Of a DNA stretch of 64,000 nucleotides, positions 44,104 to 55,557 are shown piece after piece; within the stretch, counting starts at the first letter, position 1, and each line of letters starts with the position of its first letter. Location of the stretch: assembly GCA_030077755.1 (NCBI GenBank), contig JAQJZZ010000010.1, positions 2,604,001-2,668,000 of the forward strand, read 5' to 3'. The notes under the pieces are model-generated. The model was not told where the DNA came from, did not search any database, and saw nothing but the letters and a program-made list of their open reading frames with translations. Source of the stretch: Filosporella fistucella (lineage: Eukaryota; Ascomycota; Leotiomycetes; Helotiales). The translations under genes and the position numbers were made by a program.

Positions 44104-45517
44104 ATGGCACGTTTACAACCTCTCCTATCTTGTAAACTCACCCCCCTAAGGTATAAACCCACATTGAGTACAAGTACAAGACAAGAAAGAAGACCGAGAA
44201 AAGGCCACAAGAAATCCAAACAAGGCTGTTATGAATGTAAAAGAAGAAAAATAAAAGTCCTCTCTCCTCTTATATTCCTCTTATCCAGCCTTTAGTCTGA
44301 CAAAATGTAGTGTCAAGAAACCCGTCCAACATGCGAGAACTGCATACGTTTATCCCTATGCTGTCGTTATCTCCCAGAAGCTTCCTTGACAACACCACTC
44401 CAGCAACCTCTTTCTTCACTCCAAATAGCGAATGTTTTCAGTTTTACCGATATGCGACTGTTTCACCATTTTCTTGTTGCTGCATTTCCGCATTTTCCGA
44501 TTAGGAGTGATAATATTTGGTTGTCGTATGTAACGCCTATTAGTCATCAGGTATGTTTTCTCCTATTGCTTCTTCGTATCCCTAAATCTTCTCTGGAGAG
44601 AATATATCTGGGATTAAATAAGAAAAGACTTGGAAGCTAATAAAAAGATAGTGCGATTACCTAATGCACTCCCTCCTCGCCCTCTCCGCCTCCCACCTTG
44701 AAAAACTCTCTCCCTCTTCCCTCACCCTCCCCGCTCAAACCCATCGTCTAGCAGCTATCAAAGGTCTGAATACCGCTCTTTCCTCCCCATTAACTAGCGC
44801 AGAAGCAGGAGATACAGTAATAGCTACGTGTTATGCTCTCTTTATGCAAAGCTGGTATATGGATGATGGACTCCAGGCATCGTTGGTATTGACAAGGAGT
44901 TGTGATAGTGTTATGAGATGGGTTAGGGGACAAGTGAAAAGTGTATTTTGTGAAGGGGAAGGGAGGGTAGAAAGTATGAGGGCGAGAGTTGGTGGTGCTC
45001 CGCGTTTTAAAGGGAGTTTTGTGAAAGATGGTTTGGAGTCTGTTGCAGCTTTAGAAGAGTATTGTGAGGGGGGTTTTCAGAGGGAGTTTTGGGAAGCATT
45101 GAGGAGTGCTTATGAGGCTTTAAATGGATCTCCTTTTGAAGGTAAATTTCCTTACCCTTACCACTACTCCACTAGCTCACAGCTCCCATTTTAGCCTATA
45201 CCGCATACGTATATCTCGACACACTCATCACGAATCTAGAACATACCTCTCTTATCCAACTTCTCAATCCAAGTATCGAAACCAATCAACTCTTACTCGC
45301 TCATTACGTAGCGTTACAACTCTTGATGCGACCCATTTCATGTCGAGAGAGGAAGCAGTATACAGTTACGATGTATGGCATACGTATGAATACGTGGATT
45401 CCTGGGATTTGGAATGGGGTGAGTGAAGAGATGAGGGGTTACTTGGAGTGGCCGATGTGGGTTGCTGGATTGCATGTTAAGGGGGAGTTGGAGAGGTGGA
45501 GTTTGAAGAGGGTGTGA
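44104..45517 (+). CDS. Zn2Cys6 transcription factor, second copy in the region
   Basis: Four exons (44104-44256, 44311-44550, 44652-45141, 45195-45517) join to 401 residues. The first junction completes the zinc cluster GCYECKRRKIKCQETRPTC, then ENCIRLSLCC. The donor there is GTCCTC, a weak consensus, but the frame and the Cys pattern require it. The regulatory half contains LMHSLLALSASHLEKLSP and TYALFMQ-type helices. It is shorter than in the neighbour, with no long C-terminal domain. It ends in a basic segment after EWPMWVAGLHVKGELERW. This C6 type resembles short Upc2/sterol-regulator-like or cluster-linked factors. Which genes it controls is not visible from the sequence. Confidence 0.82.
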
Positions 45518-47017
45518 TCTATGGTTGTCACTTTCTTCCTACTACGAGAGCAAGAAGTGTCATATATATGAATAAGCCTTCCAGTAACCAGGCCATAAGG
45601 ATCGCCACATGGAAATGTGGCGTAGTGCTCTGTTTACAAGACGATCAAGTCAACGTAAAAATAAAATCACCCAGCTTTAAATTCCTCACGGGAGGGTTTC
45701 TAAGGTCTCCCCGTTCGGCTGGGAGGCTGGAGTTTTGCTATTTTTTATATATATATATTTTTTGGGGCATTTTCTTTGGTAAATCTTTGGACATTTTTTT
45801 CCGGTATCTTTTTTTCCCCTCTTCTATTTTGTAGGATGGTGTGATTTGGGACGAAACCGATTCTTTATCACGAACCATTATCATCACCATCGTGGCTTCT
45901 CTCCTTATTCCTCCGGCTACTCACACTGCTTACTACCAAGTCGACCACATATCATGAAAGCTGGACAAATGATTTATCGTTTATATAAGCAACAGGCACT
46001 GATACTGCTATGACTTGGCTAGCAAACCATACAACAAATACATTCAAGTCATAATTCCTTGATTTCGTCTCCTCGTTCATCTATCTCTTAAGCTTCTCCT
46101 CCTTGGATTCTCATTCAATCACAATGCAGCCCAAGCCCAACGAAATGATGATGGAGGGTAATATCTATCGGCATTATAAGTGCTATGATGGCTAACACCA
46201 TCTGCTGTCCGACGTCGGTTTCTTCTTAGTCTTCTTCTGGGTGAGGAATAATGACTTGCATTTCGACTCCGACTTTGATATGATACTCGACTCGTATCTC
46301 GACAAGCATCTAGATTGTATGCTGACTCGTAGCTTGACTTGTGGGTGGAGAAATAGTCGTGCCTCCATTATTCTCAGATCACCTATCAAATTCAGAGTCA
46401 TGACAAGAGCTGAGATTCAAGTTTCTGTTAGGTAGCTCATTTTTGGGTCTTGAGTTTTTGATTGCTTTTCAAGGCTCCTCTCACGTTGGGAGTGTTCATG
46501 GGCAAGTTTATCTTGCGACTCGGGCTTTCTTCGATTTTCAGACGTTCGGTGATTACCATCCTGGTTTTGTGTTACGGCATTGTTTCCAGATGGTTTTGAT
46601 TTTGACCATATGTAGGCTTATCAACTTTCGGTCTCCTCGGACATCGCACGAACATACCACCAGGAGCAATCAGAACTAAAAATGAGAGTAACTTCCATGA
46701 ACTTACGAGGGGGCAAAATTCTCTGAAGATTGGAAAATTACAAGTCGGATGGCTGTACATGTGCTCACCGCAAAAGCCTCCACAAGTACTCATCGCAGAG
46801 CTTGTAATAAATTTGTTCATTTTAAGGTTGGCGATAGTCTTTCTCTCTATTCATGAGTTGAGCTCTGATGAGTTGGCGCCAGCTTGGGGGAATTAGATAT
46901 CTCTAAAAGTGAAGGGGAGTTGGAGTGATGGTCTTCGTAAAAGAACTCTTTTTGAAAGGCGACGATAAATGGCCATGTTGGCACTATCCATATACTGCAC
47001 ATTCTCAAACTCGATTT
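45518..47017. other. Intergenic region between C6 factor and P450
   Basis: About 1.5 kb between convergent 3' ends. T-rich tract and TATATATA run near 45745-45830. Several frames of 60-80 codons lack any feature. Nothing supported. Confidence 0.5.
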
Positions 47018-49194
47018 TCAAAATGCTCCACTGTCATCATATCTTTCTGCCTCCCAACTCTTTAAAACATCCTTTCTCCTATCCTCACTCCTCACCACCA
47101 AACAAACAGGTAAGTCCTCCCCTGGATTTCCCGGCATAAATCCCGCATACGTACTAGGATCGATATCCTTCCCTCTAGAATGAGGCTTTACTTTGACGTC
47201 GAAAGCCCAGAGAATACGCATTATTGCAACAGCGAGGGAGCGCTCTGCTATATGGATCCCAGGACCTAGGAGCTTTGTTAAGCGACGAAGAATAGAAAAG
47301 TATAGGGAGAAAGTGAGGTATGGTGAGAATAGAGACATACAGATTCTTCGGCCAGCTCCAAATGCGAAATGGTCTCTTTTTGAAGGGTCAGGGAAGTTGA
47401 TACTTTGTTGGGTCTGTGGTGATATCATCAGCAAACCACTCGAGGATAGGGAAGATGATGAATATAGTTACGGTAGACAGATCACCAATCCATCTCTCAG
47501 GCCTAAATGCATCGGGGTCATAATGGCGCTCTGGATCATGATGAATAGCCCTACAAATATCAGTTGGGTGCCTGACACACTTATCCCGGGACAGAGGAAT
47601 TTACCACGCATTTAGATGCAGTCTTGCACCCTTTGGAATCCTGAGACCATTATACTCAAGCTCTCGAGTAGTGGTATGTGGATGTCCTAACGCGACGGGA
47701 GGTCTCCAGCGCCAGACTTCTTTCATGAGACATCGGATTATTGGTATATTGTTCAGATCATCCCATTTTGGGATTCGGTTGCCTACTACTGCGTCTATGC
47801 CAGATATCACAGATTAATGAAGGTCTGAGAAGGGAGGTGTTAAAGATCTACTTACCTATTTCTTCCTGTGCATGTGTTTGCACTTCGGGATATAGCATCA
47901 TAGCTTCTAGAAATGTCCAAGTTGACATGCGACTCTTTATACCTCTTAGTATAGATTTATGATTAGAGAGGAGGGAGGGAATACTAACGGTATCAGCAGC
48001 TCCAATAATAAGTTGTAAGCTCAAAAACGCAGCTTCGTCATCACATGATAGTCCCGAGCGTTTCTCATCATTAAGGATATGTCTTAAAAAAGAAGGGTGG
48101 TCAAAAGGTAACATTTGCGTTTTCTAATTTGAGCTTAGCAGCAACGGGGAGTGGAGGTAAGGGATAGGGGAACAAACCACCATGCGTGTACGAGCCCATT
48201 GTACATCGTCTTTGAAATACCCTCTTGCTTTCCTCTCCCATGGTTTCAACCACAAAGGCAGATTATTCATCCATGGCATGATATCAACGAGGTACGTGCC
48301 AGGGAGCGTGCCTTCGATTTGACGCTTGCCGGTTTCTGGGATATTAGTACGCAAATGGTATGATGAGGAGGGACATACTATGGATATACTCTATAGCTGG
48401 ATCGGCTGAAGATGGGATCTATATAATTTAGGTAAAGGATGATAGGAGGATAGAGAGACGTACGTCGAATCCAAATGTTTGCTTTGCGAAATTACTGTAT
48501 GTGTATCTTCCAATCTGCGGCCAGAGGGCTTGCTGGTCGGTGCCTGCAGCAGGATCGTGTGCGACTTCATTTAGGAATTTGGATGTCTCGTGGTATAGCA
48601 TGCTTTATAAACTTATTAGCTCGGTCAGTCTATTTATACTTTGAGGAAACTAACGGAAGAGCAGCATCAGCCATACTCGGACTCGCCATCTCGGAATGTA
48701 TGAGTTTTCTCTGCAACTACAACAATTTAGTCTCTCTATCCTCCTCCCTCCCCTCAAATAAAAATCTTCAAACATATTCTTACCTTCCATCTCGCATCAC
48801 TCCCATTTAGCAACAGTACATTCCATTTATTACACAGCAACTCATTACTCACAATCCACCTTGGTCTCTCGGATGTTTGCGCCGAAGCCTTATCCATAAT
48901 CGCTTTCACGGCTTTATCGGAATTGAGATAGTATTCCGTTACAGGTCCGATCTGTACACGGATGATTTCCCCGTGTTCTTTTGCCCATTTCTGCAGAAGA
49001 AGATGGATTTGGTTTTTCTTGGCTGCGAGGAGAAAGGAGAGCGTGTTGCCTAGAAGAGGGAGACCGCGGGGTTTAGGGGGGAGAGGAAGGGGGTTTGAGA
49101 GGAATTTGAGGAGGAGAGAGAGGAGGAGGAGGGAGAAGGTGAGGAGTATAAGTTTGGTTAGGGTAGAGGAGGTATCTAGGAAGAGGAGAAACAT
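47018..49194 (-). CDS. Cytochrome P450 monooxygenase
   Basis: Eleven exons on the minus strand (49194-48784, 48710-48655, 48602-48464, 48418-48379, 48335-48181, 48123-47989, 47934-47856, 47794-47605, 47550-47472, 47413-47341, 47265-47018) join to 534 residues, with every phase consistent. A hydrophobic N-terminal anchor (residues about 8-32) precedes the PPKPRGLPLLGN hinge. The I-helix has the oxygen-activating GAADTS motif, the K-helix ExxR is EVWR (about 364-367), and the FRPERW and FAFGAGRRIC blocks follow. The heme-ligand Cys (about residue 453) is split by the last intron, so only the spliced form has FGAGRRICPGIHIAER. It is an ER-membrane enzyme using a P450 reductase. The fold and start resemble microsomal P450s of fungal secondary metabolism (CYP64/O-methylsterigmatocystin-like); the substrate is unknown. 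Confidence 0.92.
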
Positions 49195-49770
49195 TGTTTA
49201 TTTGTTTGGAGAGGATAGGGAGGGAAGAAGAATCTGGGGGGAATTCTTCGTTAGAATCAATTGAATGGATGTTGGCGAGGACTTGTGCTTGTAAAATATC
49301 GAAGTCATTATCAGGAATAATAAGTATTAGCATTCCAAGGAAGTTTCTAAGACCGAACACCGAAAGCAAAGTCTAAAACTCTATAATATTGGCTTTCCGA
49401 GGCGGTGCGGGGTCCCCATCAACTGTGCAAACTAACTGCCGTTTTCGATGCCGCGGCTACTGTAATACATCCACTCTCCGTCCACTTCGTTTGAGTACAG
49501 CTTCGGAAAATGTTTTAATGGCTTCATTTAGATACCCGCCTTATTTTTAAGAAAAGGTCGGGGTCAAGAAGAGCGAGACCGAGGACGGGAGGATTGTAGC
49601 CCGTCTGCCGAGTATACCGAGATAATGAGTAGGTGATATTCTAACACGTTTGCTAGGCTTAGAGAGAAGATGAAGAATTAATGGAATAGTAGCTAGACTT
49701 GACGAAGAAAAGATATAAGCCCTTTCTATTTATTCATTTATTCATTTATTTATCTATCCATCCATCTATT
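49195..49770. other. Region upstream of the P450, ending in a short ATTT repeat
   Basis: About 575 bases carrying the P450 promoter and, at its left end next to 49771, the 3' flank of the secreted protein. A degenerate ATTT/ATCC tetranucleotide repeat occupies about 49728-49770. No gene recognised. Confidence 0.5.
49728..49770. repeat. Tetranucleotide microsatellite (ATTT/ATCC-like)
   Basis: Imperfect tandem repeat of 4-base units (ATTT, ATTC, ATCC, ATCT) directly beside the stop codon of the secreted protein gene. It lies in that gene's 3' flank and is visible by eye as repeated TTTATTCA and CATCCATC units. Confidence 0.7.
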
Positions 49771-50550
49771 TCACCTCTCCCCAAACACAATTCTACACCC
49801 TACTCCCACCCCACCAACCTGAGTTCTTAACCTCAATCCTCCTACCTCCTCTTCCCTCCCAAACCTAGCCATCTCTTCCCAAATAGCCAATATAGTCTTT
49901 CCCAGCATTCCCATCAAAAACTCAAGTTCCTCTCTATCCACCCCTTGTCGACCATTTCCTACCTTAGGTCCTACCATCCCAACTTCAATAAGCATCTCCC
50001 CATACGCATCCCTAGCTCCATTTCCATTCCCATTTTCAACCTGATAATCTTCCGAAATCCTCCCCTTCCAAACCCCACCATCAGCATCCAATCCAAGACC
50101 GAAATCAAATTCTGTCCTCGCAGCTATCCATTCGAAATCCAACCCCCCTTTGCCACTTTCTCCACCAGCGTACGGATATTCATCTTTCTTTTTCAATACA
50201 GTCTTCACTAGACCATCTACTACCCCTTTCACTGTGCTTGTATCTAATTTCCTCCCTTCCATTTTCTTATCGTTTTCCACAGCTGCTGAGAATTCTAAAT
50301 TGTGTGAAGAGGAGTAAGGAGGTAATATCGTGAATGTAAGATCGATCGCATGTTGTAACTCGGAAAGCATGTGTATTGTTCCTTCTGTTGGGGCTGTGAA
50401 GGAGGGAGAGAAGAGAGGTTGTTGTGCTGCTTCGTGGAGGATGTGTGGGTTTGAGCGGGGGGAGAGGGAATGAGTTTCGGGATCCAGAGGGGTTGGATGA
50501 GCGGTTGAGAGGGCGAGAGGGGCGAGGAGGAGGAGAGTGAGGAGATACAT
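49771..50550 (-). CDS. Secreted Gly-rich protein, unrecognised
   Basis: Single-exon frame of 259 residues with ATG at 50550. The N-terminus is a clear signal peptide (YLLTLLLLAPLALSTAHP, residues about 2-19). The mature protein is rich in Gly, Glu and Lys. It has a central segment with DFEWIAARTEFDFGLGLDADGG and a C-terminal region with GVDREELEFLMGMLGKTILAIWEEMARFG, which looks helical. Only one Cys appears near the C-terminus, so it is not a typical Cys-stabilised effector. No domain recognised. The frame extends upstream to 50700 without a stop, but the start at 50550 fits the signal peptide. Codon use is normal for the window. Confidence 0.65.
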   Translation of the reverse strand: MYLLTLLLLAPLALSTAHPTPLDPETHSLSPRSNPHILHEAAQQPLFSPSFTAPTEGTIHMLSELQHAIDLTFTILPPYSSSHNLEFSAAVENDKKMEGRKLDTSTVKGVVDGLVKTVLKKKDEYPYAGGESGKGGLDFEWIAARTEFDFGLGLDADGGVWKGRISEDYQVENGNGNGARDAYGEMLIEVGMVGPKVGNGRQGVDREELEFLMGMLGKTILAIWEEMARFGREEEVGGLRLRTQVGGVGVGCRIVFGER

Positions 50551-51435
50551 TGTGAGGGTGGATTGATTGTTTTGCTGGGTATCGGTGAAACTGAAGGTGG
50601 TGTTGGAGATGGATAAGTCGAAATCTATAAGAAATACAAGGTCGAGGAATTTCTCAAAGACAGCCAGTGTCAATATCCTCTCCTCCCAAAAGATTCTCAA
50701 ATAATCAATATAAAAACCTCAATTGCCAGATTCAAACTAGCGTCAAAATCTCAGAAATAATCAAATCCCAAAATCCCATCCCTCAAAACGAGGAAACGCC
50801 TCTCTTTAAACCCCCAGATATTCTTAGCCCACTCACCACTCACTAACGCGACCAAATCTGCATCCTTCCCTCCCTCCCTTCTTTCCTTCCGCAGCGGGCA
50901 AAAATAAAAACGCCTACTGGCCCTCAAGGTTGACACCGTTGGTGATGAACTCCTCCTGTTGGTGATATACTGCGCTGCGCCTCATGATGGTGGTATCAGG
51001 GGTGCAAGCGAGCGCGTAATTGGGTACCGAGCAAAGTGTGAAACGAGGCGGTTGCGGATAATGTGATCCTGGGTTGTTGGTACATGGGTTTTGGGAGGGA
51101 TCTTGGGGTGCGAGATTTTGAATTTGGAGTTGGATTTTGGATTTGGTAGGCAGTGATGGGAAAGGGTATAGGAGGAGGTGGAATAGGCCAGGTTGGAGAG
51201 TGGGAGGGAGTATTTTCTCATATGAAGGAATGGGTCTGAATTATTGGGCAGCATATACTTCACAAGTTCGAGAGGAAGCCTGCAAGCTTCCCAGATTTGA
51301 TTATACCTAGTATCAATTTGTATATTTCAGATACCTATTGTACCCAAAATCGTGCCTTTCGTGACCTCACGTGACACTTTGATCTTCCTCCACTGCCCAC
51401 TCATACGATTTTACACGGCGCTTCGTTTTTATCCC
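50551..51435. other. Intergenic region with a weak PH-like fragment
   Basis: About 880 bases. A minus-strand frame at 50936-50751 without an ATG reads SGEWAKNIWGFKERRFLVLRD, which resembles the start of a PH domain as in PAK kinases. It is isolated and ends in a stop. No other gene recognised. Confidence 0.4.
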
Positions 51436-53744
51436 TCAAGCAGCGCTTAATTCGGCGATCCTCCTCTCGATCTCGGGTACTTGCCTCAGATGCATTTCCA
51501 ACTCTTCCCTCTCATCCTCTAATTCCAACCTACGCTCAGCATCCAGCTTTGTAAAAATATAATTGCCTTGTCCATCGAACTGTAAAATCTTGCTGTGGTA
51601 TTTCCACAGACTCCTGCGATGACTGACAGTCATGAGAGTGATTCCTAGAGCCTTCGCATGCTCATACATCACTTTCTCCATTTCGAGGGTGACGCTCGAG
51701 GTACATTCATCAAGGATGGCGTATTTTGGCCTGTTATAAAAGAGGCGGGCCATTGCGACACGTTGTTGTAACCCGCCAGAGAGAACATCTCTCCATTCTG
51801 CTTCGGCATCCCATCTCTCGGGGAAAGAATCTACCAAGTGATCAAGATCAAGAATCTTGAGTATTTCCAAGAGATCTGAGTCTGTAATTCCCTTGCTGCG
51901 CATTATGCGAAGTGAGTCTGGATAGATAATTTGTTGACGCAGAGAACCAGCACTTAGATATGGTCTCTGGGGGACATAAAAGACTTGCGACAATGGTGGT
52001 TTCCGGACTGTACCGCCATAAACTGGCCAGAGTCCACCCAAGATTCGAAATAACGATGACTTGCCGCAACCGTTGGGACCGACAACCAAAACATGATCCC
52101 CACGCTTCATAGAGAAAGATAGTGCTCTTACAAGAACGCTACCTCCTGGGGTGATAATAGGCACATCGATGAACTCAATATCTTCGCTTTCAATGACAGT
52201 GCCTCTGCCCTTCATCAATTCCAATTGCTCACCAACGCTCTCGTCCGAAACAAGTGTTTTCTGGAAGCGTCCAGCTTTGATCTCGTCCATGACTTCCAGT
52301 AGAGTAGCTACTCGAGACGTGTAACCTGCCAACTCAGTGACTTCTTTATAAGAGAACATGACTCTTCCAAAAGCATCAGAGCTGGAAAGTAGCATTCGCC
52401 GATTTGTGACGAAACTTTCTGTCCTATCGCCCATTGTTTGAGCTGTTGCTCCTGGAATTTTGAAGAAAACAGGAACACTGCAAAGAACCAGTCCCAATGC
52501 ACCCCACACATATTTAATGATGAAATCCTAGTAAATCAGTATAGCATCACACTTGAGATTAGGATACATACCTCCATTATTCCGTGAGTGAACCTTCGCC
52601 GTAAAATATCTGCAACCATCAGCTCAAATCAACACAACAAATCGAAATCCTTGACCTACAATTTACATGTTTGATAAGTGTGAAATAACCCTTGTCTAAT
52701 GTATCTTTCTCTGCTTCATGGCCATGATACAACGCGATCTCTTCGCTGTAATCTATTAATCTTGAGTGCTCGAATCGAAATTCCCCTTCTAATCTTGCTT
52801 CATCTGCGACGTATTTTCCAAAAGGCGGGGTTAAAGCTCGCATAACACTCGCAGAGAGTTGAACGAGGAGTGACATGAAGAAAAGACCTGTACAAGTCAG
52901 CACTTGTCGAACCAAAAGTCTTTGGGGATATACCCTCTCCACCCACGCTTTTCGACAGAGAATAATTGTATATTAACATGTCTAGCGTGGGTTTTGCTAG
53001 ATTGCCATATAATTCTGCCAGACTATTCGCAAATTTGGAAACATCAACCGTGATGAGTTGATCTGCATTCTTTATCCGATCGTCTAGTGCAGAGAGGGAG
53101 TAGAATGTCATATTCGAGAGGTATTTGTCGTGAATGTAATTCGTCAATCGAGTCCTATATTGGAGGGAGAGTTTGCATTGATGGTAGGACAACTGCAATA
53201 ATTAGCAAACGTCCGAAAATCGAGTTGGCATCAATACCATAGAGTTTGTGAATGTCGCTGGCACCGCAATTAACATCCACCATACAATTCCAATCAAGAA
53301 ATCCTTCCCTTTGCCCCTCACCAGACTTGACACCAATGCACCATCCATAGCAGCAACTTTCAGACTAATCAGTGTTCTGACCACCAAGAATATGCTATGG
53401 CTGATCAGCAGCCTCAGCTCCTTGCTCTTCCATCCCGGTATACATATTCGCAGCAACCGGAATAAGTTCTTGAAGAACTCACGGTTGAGCTCTACTTTCT
53501 GCCGTTTTGGCGCATCGCCATGTCCTAGTGCAGTAGGTCCCCTACGCTTGAGTGCTGACTGTCTTTCAGCTGCCGCCTTCTGTTCAGCGATGGCAGATCG
53601 TATGCGATTGAGGAGGGCGAAGAAGAGCGTCAAATAGACGGTTCTTGAGATCTTGGTTCGGTGCTTTAGGTAGAGCGTCGTCAACTCGGAGATGATGCTC
53701 TTGATAGTTCGATCAGGGGGGAGGAGTTTCGAATGTACTGCCAT
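51436..53744 (-). CDS. Peroxisomal ABC half-transporter (ABCD/PXA family)
   Basis: Five exons on the minus strand (53744-53238, 53192-52934, 52887-52660, 52609-52572, 52527-51436) join to 707 residues, the usual ABCD half-transporter length. The N-terminal membrane domain includes [35 protein letters not shown] and LNNADQLI-like sequence ([15 protein letters not shown]), a conserved ABCD loop. The nucleotide-binding domain has Walker [10 protein letters not shown] (about residues 494-502), the signature LSGGLQQR (about 593-600) and Walker B YAILDE (about 613-618). The H-loop is TVSHR. The signature has Leu where many ABC proteins have Gln or Glu. It imports very-long-chain acyl-CoA into peroxisomes as a dimer with a partner half-transporter. 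The joint between exons 3 and 4 uses a GTAGGT donor, forced by frame. Whether it is Pxa1 or Pxa2 was not decided. Confidence 0.92.
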
Positions 53745-54401
53745 TGTTTATGTTCGAGGAATCCTTCGTGAGGCGTGTAGAAAACGTGGGGAAGCTGTCA
53801 GATGCTGGGGCAAAGACAGCTGGGTCTTGTTGACTTCATGAGCTTGAAAATGGATTTTTGCTCATACTGAGCATCAATAAAGTGCGATCTCGAGGAATTG
53901 GGTTCTCGTAGTTGTACGCCCTTACGTTTTGTTGAGTTGAGGCGTTGATGGTTGCGCAGAGGTAGGAGAATATCTTGTATTCTGCTCTTGTCCTCGGCTT
54001 AACAGGGATACTTCCCCAGACTAACAGCATTCACATGCCGACAAAAAAAGGGCTATGTGCACGTGACTTCGCATATTCCTTCCCGTCCTGCCACCTCCTT
54101 CTACTCTGAACATCTTGATCTTTTCCTCTGGGCCATCTTTCATTTTATCTCGATAGGTTCAGGCTCGCAACACTCATTCATTACGAAACGATATTAAAAT
54201 ACCCTCCTTTCCTACACAAGTTCGGACTCACTGCACTCAGATAGGACATTGCGTCAAGAAAAGTCCATCTTGGTTTCTGGTTTGGAAGAATTATCGATAC
54301 TGAATTTTGTACCTCTTCCATCTTATTTCGAGCAACATGTAACAGCTAGCAGCATGTCCAAACGAATTCATTCAAGCCATCTCAACATCGCCTCCCAGCC
54401 T
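53745..54401. other. Intergenic region upstream of PXA gene
   Basis: About 660 bases between the ABCD gene start and a relic. No gene recognised. It would hold the transporter promoter. Confidence 0.45.
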
Positions 54402-54629
54402 CTACATCGACGACAATGCAAAAACTGCAACCCCCAATGAAACTATCAAGACTGATAGCACATTCCATCCTTTATAGGCTCTGGTTGAATCAGAAATCTT
54501 CTTCAATGCATTATAGTCGATAGCTTTGCATCCTCCAAGGTTTTCACCTGTGATGTTGGTATTTTGCCTTAAGACGCAGGGGAAAAATGAATTTGCCACA
54601 AGGCCGTTCGTGGTGTAACAAGTGACTCC
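54402..54629 (-). pseudogene. Relic of a Cys-rich C-terminal-tail family member
   Basis: A minus-strand frame reads, toward its end, VTCYTTNG, then LVANSFFPCVLRQNTNITG, then GGCKAIDYNALKK and a hydrophobic tail VLSVLIVSLGVAVFALSSM. These positions line up with TCYTYDLALAQG, NKCVGT, GDCEYIDYAALMK and the tail of the intact protein at 55.0-55.6 kb. No ATG opens this piece, the frame is closed by TGA at 54632-54630, and the N-terminal half with the CCPPVAN block cannot be found intact upstream. It is best read as a truncated third copy; a separate exon of an unseen gene is the alternative. Confidence 0.45.
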
Positions 54630-55030
54630 TCAACCTCTTCGATATCACAAAGTTGGCTGTGTCCCACAGATATGATTATACGACACGCCCAACTTCGACT
54701 TCTCGTCTCATATGTTGTTTGCCAACATTACAATTCCGGATAAGCTGAACTTGTTGGTACATTTCAGCTGAAAGTTATCAGTCTCGAAGTGTTTCTAGTG
54801 TATATATGGCCTGAGACTCACTCTCATTTATTCGTTCACTACTGCACTACGCCTTGTTGTCAAGCCGAAAACGGACGAAGCCGACAAGGTCAAGCTTATC
54901 ACGAGTACCAAGGTTACTTTCAACAAACATTCTTCGTTGGATGACTTAAAATATGCTTTTTCATACAATATTCTCAACTTGTCACCTGTCCGCTTTAAAG
55001 TCATCTCAATCATTGCCATTATTCTCACAC

Positions 55031-55557
55031 CTACAACGATGTAACTCCCATCATCGCAAACGCTATCACCCCTCCCAGGATTACCACGATCCTTGGCCCA
55101 CCACGACTCTTTTCACCTCCTGAAGTAGTCTGCTTCATCAAAGCCGCATAGTCGATGTACTCGCAGTCGCCTACAACAGCCAGAGTTCCGTTTCCATTTC
55201 CAAGGGATTTCGAAATCGTCCCAACGCATTTGTTGTACCCTTGAGCGAGTGCTAAGTCATAGGTATAGCACGTTGAGCTACAGCCACGACGGTACTGCCA
55301 GATGTTTGTTCCATTCGCGACTGGAGGACAGCAGCTGGCATACTGTATGAATTCCTGGATTGCGATTGTTTCATTCGTGTCATCAGTGCCGTCCACTGGC
55401 GAACACATTATGGGTATGTTCCAGGTCGCGGGTGGCTTTCCGCAGAAAGTCGCATTCTTCACCCAATCATGTTGGGCCTACGCAATGGTCAATGGAAGAT
55501 TGTGTGCCGATTGAAGTTACTTACTGCACTATGATCTGCCTGTATGATATTGCCCAT
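55031..55557 (-). CDS. Cys-rich protein with hydrophobic C-terminal tail, family member A
   Basis: Two exons (55557-55525 and 55477-55031) join to 159 residues through a 47-base GTAAGT...TAG intron. The product begins MGNIIQADHSAAQHDWVKNATFCGKPP. It has many Cys (including SCCPPVANGTNIWQYRRGCSSTCYTYD), several N-x-T/S glycosylation sequons and a GDCEYIDYAALMK segment, and ends in a hydrophobic tail (GPRIVVILGGVIAFAMMGVTSL). The tail has the look of a GPI-anchor signal or a tail anchor. No N-terminal signal peptide is present in this model, so an upstream exon may be missing, because sequons and Cys pairs suggest secretion. It shares its Cys pattern with the gene at 59.3 kb and the relic at 54.4 kb. 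No known family is recognised. Confidence 0.6.

Noticed and set aside
45745..45830. TATATATA and T-rich tract as a promoter or terminator
   Set aside because: It lies between convergent 3' ends, so a regulatory role cannot be supported from sequence alone.
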